A stretch of DNA of 38,019 nt from Auriscalpium vulgare (taxonomy: Eukaryota > Basidiomycota > Agaricomycetes > Russulales > Auriscalpiaceae). A program made the position numbers and the translations under genes. Location of the stretch: assembly GCA_019915015.1 (NCBI GenBank), contig JAHBBC010000080.1, positions 1-38,019 of the forward strand. Direction: 5' to 3'. Position 1 is the first letter of the stretch; every line of letters starts with the position of its first letter. This document shows, in pieces, positions 10,901 through 22,107 of this stretch. The notes beneath the pieces were generated by a model, which was given only the letters and a program-made list of their open reading frames with translations, was not told the DNA's origin and searched no databases.

Positions 10901-12213
10901 GCTAAGCACCCGCTCCTGGCCTTGCACCATAAACTCTATCTTGGACAGCAGCGCAGAAACCGCATCCATGAACGCGTGGTTCACGGTTTCGGGAAAGACG
11001 CAGATGATGACCACACATGAAATGGCGATATACATAGAGATTGGGATGCTGAGGGTGTTGACGATATAATAGTTAGCGAAGGGATAGAGGGGACCAATGC
11101 ACTGCGTGATCGTCAGTGTCGAAGACGCTCTTCGTCAACAGAAAGACATACACAGAAGATGTCAAGGGCAATTGTACCAAAAATACTCGCGAAAATGAGT
11201 GGTCGCGAGTATGCACGCATAAGCGCAAAAATGAAATTTCCCAATGCCAGGGTAGCACCGAAGACTATGGTCGACCTAGAACCGCGTCAGCAACTATCTA
11301 GACCAGGATTCACTTGCGGCGTACTGCCACTCCAAGAAATCGCCGTTAAAGACCTCAATTTTGAACGCGGCATCAGGGTTTGAGTTCGCATATGCTCTGC
11401 GACAGGGTTCAGATGTGACTTGGATGAATAAGGGACAAGACGCACATCTTTTGATCCTTTTCCAGCTGACTTTGGAGAAAAACCTGATTGCGCACGGCTA
11501 GCGCTACACGCATGCCAGCTGCCCCAAAGCCCCATCCCATCAACACTCCAATCATCATAGTGGAAATGGCCTACAAAAACCATAATAATTAGCCACGCAA
11601 AACATGATATGTTCTCGTCGAAACACTCACGATCAAGAATAGCTGTATGGGGATATACGGTGGCAAGAATTGAGATGCCAGGAACCCGAAGTACGCCCTG
11701 CATACTGTTAGCGTGAGCTTAGCGAATCACAGAGCAGGAAGACAGGAGGCGCCCGCCGAGGCGACTCCGCGCGGGGCGCAGACCCGCCGAACGCGCTCGC
11801 AGGCAGCCCGTGCCTAGCCGTGGGGGCACGTTGCTGGCGTGCGGCGTCGGCACTGTCCCGCACTGACGGAGTAGCGGCGTTGAGAAGGACAACGCGCCAA
11901 GAGGGTCCACCGAGACGCGAAGGATCGCTCTCCAACCGTCCCGAACCTGCCTCGCCGCCCAAACCCCGCTCTGCAGGCAAGAATAATAGAGTACGCACGC
12001 ATTGCCCATCACTTTGAGCGTATTGTGGGGGAGGATGAGGATGTAGGCTGCCCATGAGGCGAGCCAACAGCGGAAAAGCACCTTCCTAGACTTGGGGGAA
12101 CGAATGTTGTTGGCGATCCATGGTGGGATGTACGACCATAGAGATGGCTTAGGAGAGGTCGGAACGGTCGCGCTAGTAGAAGTCGAGGGGCGGGAATCAG
12201 TGGCTTTGGACAT
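7986..12213 (-). CDS. ArAE_2_N/DUF2421 multi-pass membrane protein (Bre4-like, FUSC-related)
   Basis: ATG at 12213 (MSKATDSRPSTS) starts a soluble N-terminus containing SLWSYIPPWIANNIRSP and then the first membrane segment (FRCWLASWAAYILILP). Further segments of the first bundle follow: FGFLASQFLPPYIPIQLFLI, STMMIGVLMGWGFGAAGM, TIVFGATLALGNFIFALM and ISMYIAISCVVIICVFPETV. A long cytosolic part around 9840-10640 contains helical SLRHAAADGIAAVRKMID-type sequence. A second membrane bundle spans about 9700-8930 (RYVLISILIWMPAAF, IIRLTGTALGLGYGLLIWYV, LTVIFLSFPTWYWLAY, MCLFLICGSGCAASF). The C-terminal DUF2421-like domain ends VHFGA at the stop 7986-7988. Two bundles of about six helices plus DUF2421 is the fungal ER/vacuolar ArAE_2 architecture; the transported substrate is unknown. 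There are many short introns and one exceptional 301-nt intron (11698-11998). No obvious frameshift was found in the parts I joined. Confidence 0.85.
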
Positions 12214-12941
12214 GATGCTGCTGAGCAGCGACAAGGAGAGGGGGATTTCTAAAGGCGAGGCTTACCCTCTCATGCGCTTAAGTATAACAAGGGGACGCGG
12301 CATGATGCGTGTCTGGTGAACGCTCCGAGGAGCGGCGAGGACGGCGAGCCACGGGGAGCTGAGCGTCGCGTAGTCGATCGGCCCGTGGGAACTAGCGAGA
12401 CCCTGCAATGCCGCACTTGGGTACTGCATCAAGCTGTGTACGCACAGTGTACGCACCCTGCAGTCCATTGAGTACAGGTCGAAGATGTCTCAATGTCGAG
12501 AAACCGAAGCTCGCACGCGGAGTACATATCGCCCGCGCCAATCATATTCGGTCTCTCTAATCTCAAGTTCTCAAGTTCTCAAGTTCTCACCCGTACACAA
12601 CGCCCAACCCTATGAGCCGCAGCGGAGTATCGTCCATGTGATGGTGAGTGTCTTCTGCGTTGCGACAACAATGATGTCAAGTCAAACCTCCAGAGAGGTT
12701 CCTCCTCTGTGCTGCCCCGACAGCGTGCTCGTCCTGGTATATATCCAGCATCGATGCAGATGGAACCGTTCGGACATCCTGTCAAGAACGGAAAGCTGAT
12801 TCAGCCTTCGAATGTGCATCTCTTGGACCCACGTTGACTTTCTGGCTTTTCCCTGCAGACCCTCAAGCCCCGATATGACACACTCGCGAGTGGGCGAGGA
12901 GAGGAAGTGGTGAGAGCGTGTGCTCCCTAGGGATTCTTTAT
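12214..12941. other. Intergenic, upstream of the ArAE_2-like gene; short 8-bp tandem repeat
   Basis: It holds the presumed promoter of the ArAE_2-like gene and the 3' flank of the acetyltransferase gene. The only structure seen is TCTCAAGT repeated three times at 12561-12584. The open frames here have no recognisable protein features. Confidence 0.5.
12561..12584. repeat. Short tandem repeat (TCTCAAGT) x3
   Basis: Three perfect copies of an 8-bp unit are followed by a partial unit TCTCA. Length polymorphism is expected at such a tract; no function is implied. Confidence 0.9.
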
Positions 12942-13562
12942 TCATGTTTTCGCTCGCTGAGCTTCCGCCGCAAAGTAATCCTCCTCGAGCATCCCCATAT
13001 TGATCACATCCTCCCAAGCACCATCCACCCAGTTCGCTTTGCGCCTGGCACCTTCGTGAACGAAGCCTCTACATGCCTAATCAGTTCGACCGAAGTCACG
13101 CCAACACTGCAACACGTACGCTTTCTCATACAGGCTAACCGCCCTTTCATTGCCCTGCAGCACCGTCAAGCTCATCCGGTGGAGCGCCAGCGCGCGGAAG
13201 CCATACTTCAGCGTCCACTCCAGCACCTCACGTCCGTATCCTTTACCCCACCACTCCCGAGCCAGAATCATCCCCAGGTCCGCGTCCCTGTTTTTTATGC
13301 TCGGAGGGCCCTCCCGCCGCAGCGAGGTCTGCCCGACGAACTTGCCCGTTGCGGTGTCGACGACCACGACGAACAGCAAGGTCTCCGTGCCCCACCTGCT
13401 GATTTGGCTCCGGAAGCCCTCTGACCGCGGCACGATGTAGTCCGCGGTTACGTTACGCTGCGTCTCGGCATCGTTGAAGAGCGACAGGATGTCATCGACG
13501 TCGGAGGGGCGGAACTCGCGGTAGGTGAGGCGGCTCGACTGCCACGGTGTAGTAGTAGCCAT
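12942..13562 (-). CDS. GNAT-family N-acetyltransferase (Acetyltransf_3 type)
   Basis: ATG at 13562 gives MATTTPWQSSRLTYREFRP, the classic start of a RimJ/RimL-like GNAT domain. The acetyl-CoA loop is visible in REWWGKGYGREVLEW, followed by RALALHRMSLTVLQGNERAV and LYEKA, the usual final helices. A 51-nt intron (13069-13119, GTACGTG...CATGTAG) then joins LYEKA to GFVHEGARRKANW and on to EEDYFAAEAQRAKT with a stop at 12942-12944. Without this intron the protein ends early in an unrelated tail (YVLQCWRDFGRTD). Length after splicing is about 189 residues, normal for the family. It probably acetylates a small molecule, peptide or protein N-terminus; the substrate cannot be read from the sequence. 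An AT-rich TATAAAG lies just upstream (about 13597-13603). Confidence 0.88.
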
Positions 13563-14621
13563 GGGGGTTGTGCGGCATGTCTGGCGATATATGCCCTTTA
13601 TAATCAGAGAGGCGGCATTGTGGATACGCCGAAGTCTTCTGGAAGACGGAAGGTTCCTCTGCACCGCAAGGCTTCAGTACTCAAGTATCAGTCATACAGT
13701 AGGTTCGGATCAACCTCCCCGGAACATATGATCAGGCCCCCCAGCTATAAGTGAGTGACCAAGCAGCCCAGAAGTTGATGTGTTTTGTGGAGAGACCGGG
13801 CGCACGGACGCTAACGCCGAACCTATGCTCGAGCGCGCCGCTTCCCTCCCGAACGTTTGCCAACGTCCACGTACCCCGACCAACAGTCTGGGTCAGAGCC
13901 AGTTGATACGTACTACTAAAATAAAGCAGGATGTAAGGGGACTTTTGTGGACGCGTATCATACGTACGACGGATGGCGATATGGACGCGATGGCGGTCAC
14001 TGAGACACCCCGAGGGAGATATATACGATCATGCATGGAGTGACCTCGAAGGTTATGTACAATGTACACTTGATAGCCGAGAAAAGAGAGGCAGCAGGCC
14101 GGGCACTGTTCGACAGATGGAGATCCCAAAGCACCGCCATGCCACAGCCACTGGCCAAAGTTCTAGATCTGCGTTCATGGCTGATCGCAAGTTATTAAGT
14201 AGTTAACGTAGGCCATTGGATTTGGTGTGCTCATGCGAACCGTAAGACCTCGACTTACTACTGATGTTGGGAATTGGAACGAGTTATCCGCGTTGGTGGG
14301 ATCATCCAAGTAGACTGAGTTGTATGAGGAGCTTTTCTTGCGCCAGGAGAGTCCGTCATCCTCTTCGAATTCCAGCGGCGCCCCCGCCACAACGGCAGAC
14401 CATGGCACCCAAGGGCGCTGAGCGCGAGGGAGCCGAGACGGGAAGGCCAAGCAGCTGCGCAGCTGCGGACGGGGCAAGCTGCCGGGCGTGAGTGGGAGGA
14501 AGGATAGGCGCGAGAGGCCGCTCAGGAAAGGGAGGGGACGTGACCGGATAAGGCAAGTGCTTGTAGCACGCCCCGACCACGACGACGTCCTCGAGCCTCC
14601 GTGCCATGTCCTTCAACCGCC
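13563..14621. other. Intergenic between divergent acetyltransferase and ATG13 genes
   Basis: About 1.06 kb with promoters presumably for both genes. A minus-strand frame at about 14200-14390 contains protein-like sequence (EFEEDDGLSWRKKSSSYNSV), but it has no clear start, partner exons or family match. I leave it unannotated. Confidence 0.5.
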
Positions 14622-16920
14622 ATGTCCAATGACTCCCGTTCAGACCAGATTGTCTCCAGGTTCTACACAAAGCTAGCAGGCGTTGTACACAACGCTCGAG
14701 CAACTGCACAGCTCGCGAGCATCAAGACAGACAAATGGGTCCGTATGTATCCTGATACGCCTCTGCTCATCGCTCACGCGTTCTCTAGTTCAATCTTGAG
14801 ACCCCCGAGGTCGACGCCTACAGGGACGCCCTCCAAATATACCGCGGCGTCTCCAGAGCCCAGACACCTATTCCACCACTCAACCTGTACGTTCTACTCT
14901 GCATCCCCGACCCAGCCCCGACCCGCGTTCTCGTCGTCTATCCCCGTGGTGGCCCCCGTCTTGTCATAGACCCTGCGCCTCGCTTTGTTCTCCTCGAGTC
15001 TTGGCAGCTCGACTTTCGTCAACTCTCCTCAGAACCCGATCATGCTGCGCACACCATCTACAAGCATGGTATTGCTCTCTTCCGTAGTCTTTACGCACTC
15101 CTTCGCGTCCTTCCCGCATGGAACATGCACAAACGCTCACGGCGGCGTGGCTTTACCATTGAAGTATCCGCTGCGCCTGTCGAGGGTGTCCTCGCGTTCG
15201 GTAAGTCGTATCCTCGCATCCGACTCCACGTGCCGATCTGACTCCCGCCAGACACGCCCCCCGTACCCGGTGTCCCGCCCCTGCCACACGCTTCCCATGC
15301 ATTCCCTTCGATTCCACACCCTTTGGTACCTTCGGACTGTCCGTTGAGTACCTCACACAACCCGACTTTAAGCTCGAAGAGCGTGAAACGACGTTATCCT
15401 CGCGCTTCTTCTCCCTCGACGAAGGCCCCGACTTCACTCCCACCCTCGCGAAGAACGCGCAGCGTGATTCCATGTACAGCTCCCCTGGCAGCCTTCCACT
15501 ACGTACATCCCTCCCTGCGTCCCCGCCGTCTATGTTCGACCGTATGGTAAGACAGAACGTCGGGCATACTCGAACCACGTCATTTCCTGGCTCTAGCCCT
15601 GGTTCACGCGCTACTCCTCTCCCCATGAGCCGCGTAACGTCTGGCACTGGCGGAAACGTAGAGCTCTCTGGCTTATCAGCTGGCTCGTCGCGTCTTGGTG
15701 CTGCATCGCGAGACGATGGGCACCCAGTTCTGCCTGCCATCGGGACTTCACGACTACGGAAGGAAAGCACGACTTCCCTTCGCAGCCCCGTACGCTCGCC
15801 ACAAATTATCATTATTTGCAATCTTTGCTCATGGTGTCATCCACAGGATCTTCCGTCCTCTCCGGGTGCCTTGCCTATACGAAGACCACCAGCCAACGCG
15901 CTCCCCGCTTTCAAGTCCTCGACATTGTCGTCTGGCTCGCCATCGCTACACTCGCCGTCGCCGTCTCTCCGACAGACATCCCCCCTCGCCGGTGCCCTTC
16001 CTTCCCGTCCCTTTCCTTCACCATCCTCGTCACGCATGCCACCATCACCTATTGGCAAACTCTCGTCACCAGCGCCTAGTTTAGGCGATCGGCGGTCGTT
16101 ACATTCTGAAGGCGGTAGCTTAGTGGGAGGCGAGGGTCGCTCTGGCCCCAAGAGATACTCCAGCAGCTTCGGACATCGGTACAAAGACTCTGCGGGCGGG
16201 GCGAGCGAGATGAGCGCCGGGAGTGCGGACCGGAAGGAGAGCGATAAGGGCGGGGTATGTGTCCCACACCCTCAGACGCATGTATTATGGACTCACGGCT
16301 TCCTACAGAGCCCGTCGTATCTGAGTGCGAACGCTGACGAGGAGGATCTTTCTGCCTTTATGAACGACACAAGCCAGCCAAAGCCGCTGAATCGACGCTA
16401 CCGCTCGCAGAATGCGGACCCCAATCGGGACCTCACGCTCCCGTCGCGGGACTCTGAACCCTCACCCGGGTCCTCGCTCCCGCGCCCGGGCGTGCCCTTC
16501 GGACAGGAGAGCCCCGACCCGACGCTTGAGAACGCGCTGGGGCTTGGCGTCGGCGTCGGGCTCGGGCCGATGCTCACGAGCGAGGCCGCCGTCGACGACC
16601 AGCTGCGGCGCATGAATGAGACGTTCCTCGCGACCCTTGAGATGGTTGGCGGGGGGCGGCGGCGAGAGCGCACGTTCTCGAGCCCCGCGTCGCGCGCGGA
16701 GCGGATCAGCGAGGTGAGCGAGCCGAGCGCGACCAGTGCGGCGAGCGGGAGCAGGGACGTGAGTCGGAACAGCAGCTTGCGCTCCGACATAGGTCGCGGG
16801 CGAGGCCTGCGAGAGTTGATCCCGCGCCGTCCAGGGTCCCGGACAGACAGTATCGCGTCAGAGGAGGTCATTGGCAAGCTGGAGCTTGACGATGAACGCA
16901 GAAGGAGTATGGGGAGGTAA
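14622..16920 (+). CDS. ATG13: Autophagy-related protein 13 (ATG13), one apparent frameshift
   Basis: ATG at 14622 gives MSNDSRSDQIVSRFYTKLAG, and after an intron (14739-14788) FNLETPEVDAYRDALQIYRG. This is the N-terminal HORMA-fold domain of ATG13, the Atg1-kinase regulatory subunit that starts autophagosome formation. The domain continues through VLLCIPDPAPTRVLVVYPRG, SWQLDFRQLSSEPDHAAHTI and, after intron 15201-15251, TPPVPGVPPLPHASHAFPSI. At about 15325-15327 the frame breaks: PHPL must be followed by GTFGLSVEYLTQPDFKLEER, which needs one more G in TTTGGTACC. The rest is a long Ser/Pro-rich disordered tail (FKSSTLSSGSPSLHSPSPSL, then KRYSSSFGHRYKDSAGG). Two in-frame introns are likely there (15790-15846, 16255-16308). 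The stop is at 16918-16920. The frameshift is probably a sequencing deletion, since both halves are well conserved. Confidence 0.9.
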
Positions 16921-17379
16921 TTTTAATTTCCTGGGACATCGTGCCGCATCTTATCTGCACACCCCCTCTTTGCTCTTCCGCCCCCTCCTTGCTTTTCTCA
17001 TTGTAATAGGTGTAGCCCATATTATGTCGCAGCTGTCTCATTCTACATGTCCCATTATTTACATAGCTCTATGTGGCTCTCATGCAGTGCCTCGCTACGG
17101 ACACACATGGCTACTACTATCTATCATGCAATTGTCTTCGGAATAGATTCATAATACGCGTTGTTATGAGGCGGTCTTGATTTGATCCTTTGCTCTCACC
17201 ATCGAACATGATGTGGTTACACCAGATGTGTGGTTACAACAAATGAAACATGCTGCACGATGTGCACGAGAAGACTGGGACAGTGGTGATACAGTACAAA
17301 TTACACAGCATGGACCTGCGATAGCACGCGCGAAAGCGCAGACAGTGAAAACCTGAACGCCAGACGGAGTTACTAGCGG
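16921..17379. other. Intergenic between convergent ATG13 and ECM14-like genes
   Basis: AT-richer 3' flanking sequence of two converging genes. I see no gene, repeat or structured element here. Confidence 0.6.
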
Positions 17380-19177
17380 TTATTTGCCCTTCAATGTGAT
17401 GAAGTTGGCAATGTATTCGACCATTTTGGTCGTCTCCTCGCCTACCGGACGAATCCATTGCGGAGGTAGCGCAAAGCCGTACTGAGAGAATCCATGAGGC
17501 TCCACGTCACAGCGCTAAAGCTCCTGCTTACCGTGCCAGTATCTCGAAGGTGGGCAGCAAAGGAATACTTGACGCCCATGCGTGCGTACATCCAGTCCAC
17601 GATATTGCCAGGCGCTCTGTACAGTGTCGAGCATAGCGTGCCCGTCTGATGCGGTTGCTCAGCTGAATGATGAAAGGCACAGTGTACATACGCACTGTAA
17701 AAGCGGTCCCATGCGTCTTTCTAACTGCATGTGCAGCGCCGGATATAGCCTCGAGCTGATCCTCAGCATCCTTAGGACTCCTTTTGCACGAATACGAGTA
17801 GGGAGCGGACACTGTCAAACGGATCATATCAGCCCCCCAAGGACGTGTTCATGAAGTTCTGCACTTACGCATTTGTCCGTAGCTCCGCAAGTCGAGGAAC
17901 GCGCTCAGCTGGGGAAGCTGTTCGATGTAGTTTGCCATGGAATTGACTTCAGGCGCCTGGAACGGGCGATGACCAGGGTACCAGTGGGAGCATGGGTCCT
18001 CTGGCGCAACGTATTCCGGTTGGAGGTACTTAGGATGTGCTTTCCATTTATAGCCCTTTAGAAATCGTCGGTATGACGAATGCACAAAACAAGGTTGATA
18101 ACGCACCCAGTTCCTGTTCATATCGACGCCGATGCATCTTGCAGTAGGACCAAGTGGCAAACGGTTCTTGTACCTACAGGACTTAGGTCTCTGCCATCTA
18201 TTTGCTATTGCGTCCGCGACCTACCAAAACCTATCTGTCTCCCAGGTGTAGACATGTCCGTCTGGATTGGGTACAGGGATGATGTAAAAGTTCTGCTCAA
18301 TAGATAAACGGTGTGAGGACCAAATATTGGGAGAATTCTCTCACATGGCGTTCCAACAGGTGAGATAGCGAGTAAAGCTCCGACGAATTGGCGACCAGCG
18401 CATGCGCAAGATACAATGCAGCCGCCGTCGCGACCCACTAGAAGTTCCATCCTATCAGCATTATCTGCATTCTTATGCAGTTCCAAACGAACCTCGCGCG
18501 CGTGCTGTGCCCCTGCAATTAGGAAACCCGGTCGCTCCATGATATGCTGTGTGAATGGTGCTTGCTCTTGGTCGTGTGACCTATAATTCGGCAACGAGTT
18601 GTCCGATATTTGCAGGGCAATCATCTCGCGCCCCTCCCCGGTGTGCCCCAGAGGCACAACTGTGAGTTTTTGAGGATGTTCTGCGGCCAAGTCGCGAATG
18701 AACGCGTGGATCTCATCGAGACTGTGGTAGTCCCCGTGGAATGACGAGTTGTTGAGGCTCCATCCGTTGGTATCCCCCTGTGGTGGAGTCTTCCAGTCTT
18801 TCCGTTTAGCACCAGTGGTAGCTGATGACCCTGAGGAAGGGGGCGGGGCAAAGTCAAGGTGAGGGAAGTGGGGTAAGTCGAGAGGATAGGACGACGGCGG
18901 AAAGTGGACGTCGACATGAGAGTGGGACACTTGCCACACGTCCCAGCCGTGTTCCTAGCATGGTATATGTTGAGTAGCACAAAATATACACCTTAGCAAC
19001 GCGACGTACGTTTGCCATGGCCAACAGTTCCTCACTCCCGTTCTGAGACTGTACCGCGTACCGTCGCGTGACCCCCGCAGCCTGGTTGAGCCCGCCTACC
19101 GCCCCAGAGTTAGGCAGTGTAACCGCATAGCCTGGTAGCAGCGAGATCGTAATTGCTAAAGCCAGAGCAGAGACCAT
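17380..19177 (-). CDS. ECM14: ECM14-like M14A metallocarboxypeptidase, predicted catalytically dead
   Basis: ATG at 19177 starts a signal peptide (MVSALALAITISLLPGYAV). Intron 18955-19009 joins a propeptide-like segment (EHGWDVWQVSHSHVDVHFPP). The M14 peptidase domain follows: YHSLDEIHAFIRDLAAEHP, AGAQHARE with zinc ligands His and Glu, VATAAALYLAHALV, FYIIPVPNPDGHVYTW, GVDMNRNW (the Asn-Arg substrate-binding pair) and APGNIVDWMYARMGVKYSF, which retains the Tyr. Two key residues are replaced. The third zinc ligand, His in HSY of active enzymes, is Arg in LDLRSYGQ (codon 17885-17887). The catalytic Glu before LRDTG is His in AAHLRDTG (codon 17550-17552). Loss of the catalytic Glu is the hallmark of ECM14 pseudo-carboxypeptidases, which are linked to the cell wall. 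The protein ends ANFITLKGK at the stop 17380-17382. At least six introns are needed. Confidence 0.85.
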
Positions 19178-19616
19178 GTTGGCAGAGGAAAGGAAGGTCC
19201 ACTGGTGACTGGCCTAATCGCGGACTCCGTACACAGCACCTGGGGTTAGGGCTTCTTCCCACAGCTCGGCCGCCCGGCCCTCGTAAGTAGTATTCTCGAA
19301 GTATTCTCAACATGTCAAAGCGTCTACGTTTATCGTTTTCATCGGAAATTCCTCATCATGTACATGATGGGACGGGCTGGGTGGTATCAAAAAGGTGCGC
19401 ACACTCTGGCGGGCGGGAGCGGGCAGTCACCCGCGCACCAAAAAGTCGTAGTAGGTGGCCTGCTCGGACCGGCTCTCAGTCATAGTAGCTCACCTGATAG
19501 GGGCCCCAAGTATCACCCATAGTACACCAGCTATTCAGACATAGTTGACAACAAAACGACGCAGGGAAGCGGGCTCCTGCAGGCTTCCAACCATAGGATC
19601 CCGTCGGCCCTCGTCG
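19178..19616. promoter_or_regulatory. Divergent upstream region of ECM14-like and SAMHD1-like genes
   Basis: These 439 bp separate two divergent start codons and so must contain both promoters. Most of the middle is taken up by repeat copy A (19270-19445). No convincing TATA element was identified. Confidence 0.5.
19270..19445 (+). repeat. Dispersed ~150-175 bp repeat, copy A
   Basis: It shares with 22411-22561, in the same orientation, the blocks GTCAAAGCGTCTA, TTTATCGTTTTCATCGGAAA, TATCAAAAAGGTGCGCACA and GAGCGGGCAGTCACCC. Copy A has extra insertions (about 14 bp each) around 19297-19311 and 19352-19365. Its right part can pair GGTGCGC with GCGCACC across about 35 bp. Origin is unknown: a MITE remnant or a duplicated upstream segment. 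Confidence 0.85.
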
Positions 19617-22107
19617 ATGTCTCAAACCGACCATCCTGCCCGTAGCCACGGCGGTATGCGCTGGATTTGGGACCCCATTCATGACTATGGTAAGGATTCT
19701 CAGGCTTGCGTCGCCGTCGCCTTCTCATTTACGCTCTTCGCCTACTAGTCCCGTTCGGCCACCATGTCTGGGGTGTGGTTGATACGTGCGTGGTCTCTCC
19801 GGAGTACTGCAATTACTCATAGCATGCTCTTCTAGGAACACTTCCAGCGCCTGCGCAGCATTAAACAGCTGGGCACATCATATTATGTATGGTCCGGGGC
19901 GTCTCATAATAGATTCGAGCATAGCTTGGGTAGTTTCCCTTATTCAAGCCAAGATCGTGATGTTGAGAAGTGCTCATAGGTGTTGCCCATCTGGCGCGCC
20001 AGATGGCTCTGCATCTTCAGCAGGCCCAGCCTGAGCTTGGGATCACCGACAGGGATCTTCGTTGCGTTGAGCTTGCGGGACTGTGTCACGACCTTGGACA
20101 TGGCCCATGGAGCCATGTTTGGGACAGTACGTTTATTCCGCGCGCTTTGTAGGTGTTAAATTCTTGTATGAAGCTGACTGACCGAGATGTATGCTCATGT
20201 GCAGGAAAGGCAAGGAATGGCACCATGAGCATGCGTCCGAGATGATGTTCGATGACATGATAAGGGAGTACAAGCTGGATTTCCCTGCCGTCGATGTCCT
20301 CTTCATCAAGGCCCTCATCGCTGGTGATGAGACCCGTTGCCGGTACGTTCTCATTGTGCAGCGCTGTAGGTTCATGACTGGACATATACGTCCACAGGAC
20401 CCCTGCCGAGAAGCCATTCCTGTTCGAGATTGTCGCCAACAAGCGCAATGGCATCGACGTTGACAAGTGAAGGCTTATTTTGTGCCGTCGTCTCAACAAC
20501 TGACGTTTTCTCAGATTTGATTACATTGCGCGTGACGGACGTGCCATAGGCGAGCAGCAGAATCTGTCTCTCACTCGGTACTACAGCTTTGCTCTACCAA
20601 AGCGCGCATGATGTTGACCCTGCTCCAGTCTCATCAGCTCGGCGAGAGTAATTGAAAACCAGATATGTTATGACATCAAGGATGCGAACCAGATATACGA
20701 GGTCTGTTACCAACGCTTCAGCTTGCACAAGCGCATATACAATCACAAGACTGGTCTGTCGTCAATTCCATGCTCTTTGGCAAGTCTGACACGATGCTAT
20801 CAGTGAGAGCAATCGAGTACATGCTCGTCGATGCCATCATGGCAGCAGAACCTTACATGAAGATTGCCGAGCAGACTGAGGACCCCAAGATGTACCTTCA
20901 CCTCACAGACGACATCATGCCTTTCATTGAGCGTACTGAAAATCCGGTAAGTATTCATTTTTCCTGTTTTGTAGTTCGCTGACAATCACCTGTCAGGAGC
21001 TCGAGGAGGCTCGCAGAATATTCGAAAGGGTCCGAAACCGCGACCTCTACCGATGCGTCGACTACAAAGTGTTTGACTGGGAAGACGAACCATCGCTGAA
21101 GGTGAACATAACGGCGGAGGCGATAGTCGCAGAGGCGAAGCGCTTGTTCCCCGACGTCCGGACGTCTCCCCCCCGCATGATCGAGGCACCCCACGACGAT
21201 AAAATATCTCCCGAAGACGTCGCAGAACTCACTGCGGACCATGTCATCGTTCCTTTGTCAAAAATGCATTACGGTATGAAGGCACAAAACCCGCTGGACT
21301 CCATTAAGTTCTACTCAAAGACCCGCCCGAATGGTTCGTTCTGTATCACTTGAATTTGTTATGTCTCTCAATCTCGCATGCAGTATGCGCCAACGCCCAG
21401 AAGGGAGACTTGTCGACGCTGATGCCAAGGATCTTTGGAGAAATCTTGCTCAGAGTTTACACGAAGGAGATGCGGTGAGCGTCTCAACAGCTGCCCTGTT
21501 TGCTCTCTAATCAATCTGTCGGTACAGGTTCTTCGGAATAGTGCAAGCTGGGTATCGATCCATCCTTGAACGTTGGTTCGAAGAGAACAAAAAGGCTGAG
21601 TCTGAGGCCCCCGGCACTGAGCAAAATTCGCCCGCTGCGACGGAAGAGCACATCGAACGACCTGGCACCCCGGTCAAGCGCCAGCTAAGCAAGGTGTCCA
21701 GCTTCAAAAGCACGGCTGGCGACAGTGGCATCGCAGCTCTTGAACACAATAGCTTCACTCGCGTCCCTGCGCAATTTGGTTGCCAGAAGTCGCCCACGCG
21801 CCCCGGCAAGTCCCCGGATGCGACCTTCAAGGGAAACGCTCTGCCGGCGGCGGCGGCGGCAGAGGCCTCCGATCCTCCTCTGTTGTTCTCGCCGTCGCGG
21901 ACGGCCGTGCCATCGTCCCCAGTGGATGCCTCAGATCTCCAACGACTATTCCAGGCCGGAACTTTTCCATCCACGTGGACTGGACTTTCCAATGCCGAGG
22001 GTGGTAGTGGTAAGAAAAGAGGACGAGATGAGATCAAAGGAAAGGAAAATGGGAAGAGAGCCGGATCGAAGAGCCCTCAGGCTCCCAAGAAGCAGAGGAA
22101 TGAATAA
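19617..22107 (+). CDS. SAMHD1-like HD-domain deoxynucleotide triphosphohydrolase
   Basis: ATG at 19617 gives [24 protein letters not shown]; the WDPIH motif is the usual start of the SAMHD1 catalytic core. The metal-binding residues are readable: His in [11 protein letters not shown], the HD pair in [15 protein letters not shown], and the distal Asp in [19 protein letters not shown]. Between them lies [15 protein letters not shown]. Later exons carry [31 protein letters not shown] and [15 protein letters not shown], typical of the family's C-terminal lobe. There is no SAM domain before the HD domain. The C-terminal ~150 residues are family-atypical: Ser/Pro-rich, an Ala run, and a basic segment ([16 protein letters not shown]) that looks like a nuclear localisation signal. 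About ten short introns, first at 19690-19748; stop at 22105-22107. Expected reaction: dNTP to deoxynucleoside plus triphosphate. Confidence 0.88.

Noticed and set aside
15547..15596. Strong-looking 50-nt GT-AG intron in the ATG13 tail (GTAAGA...CTCTAG)
   Set aside because: Removing it shifts the reading frame out of the long Ser/Pro-rich tail that fits ATG13; the unspliced frame continues well on both sides.
19240..19255. GGGGTTAGGG, telomere-like hexamer
   Set aside because: Single occurrence with no tandem array.
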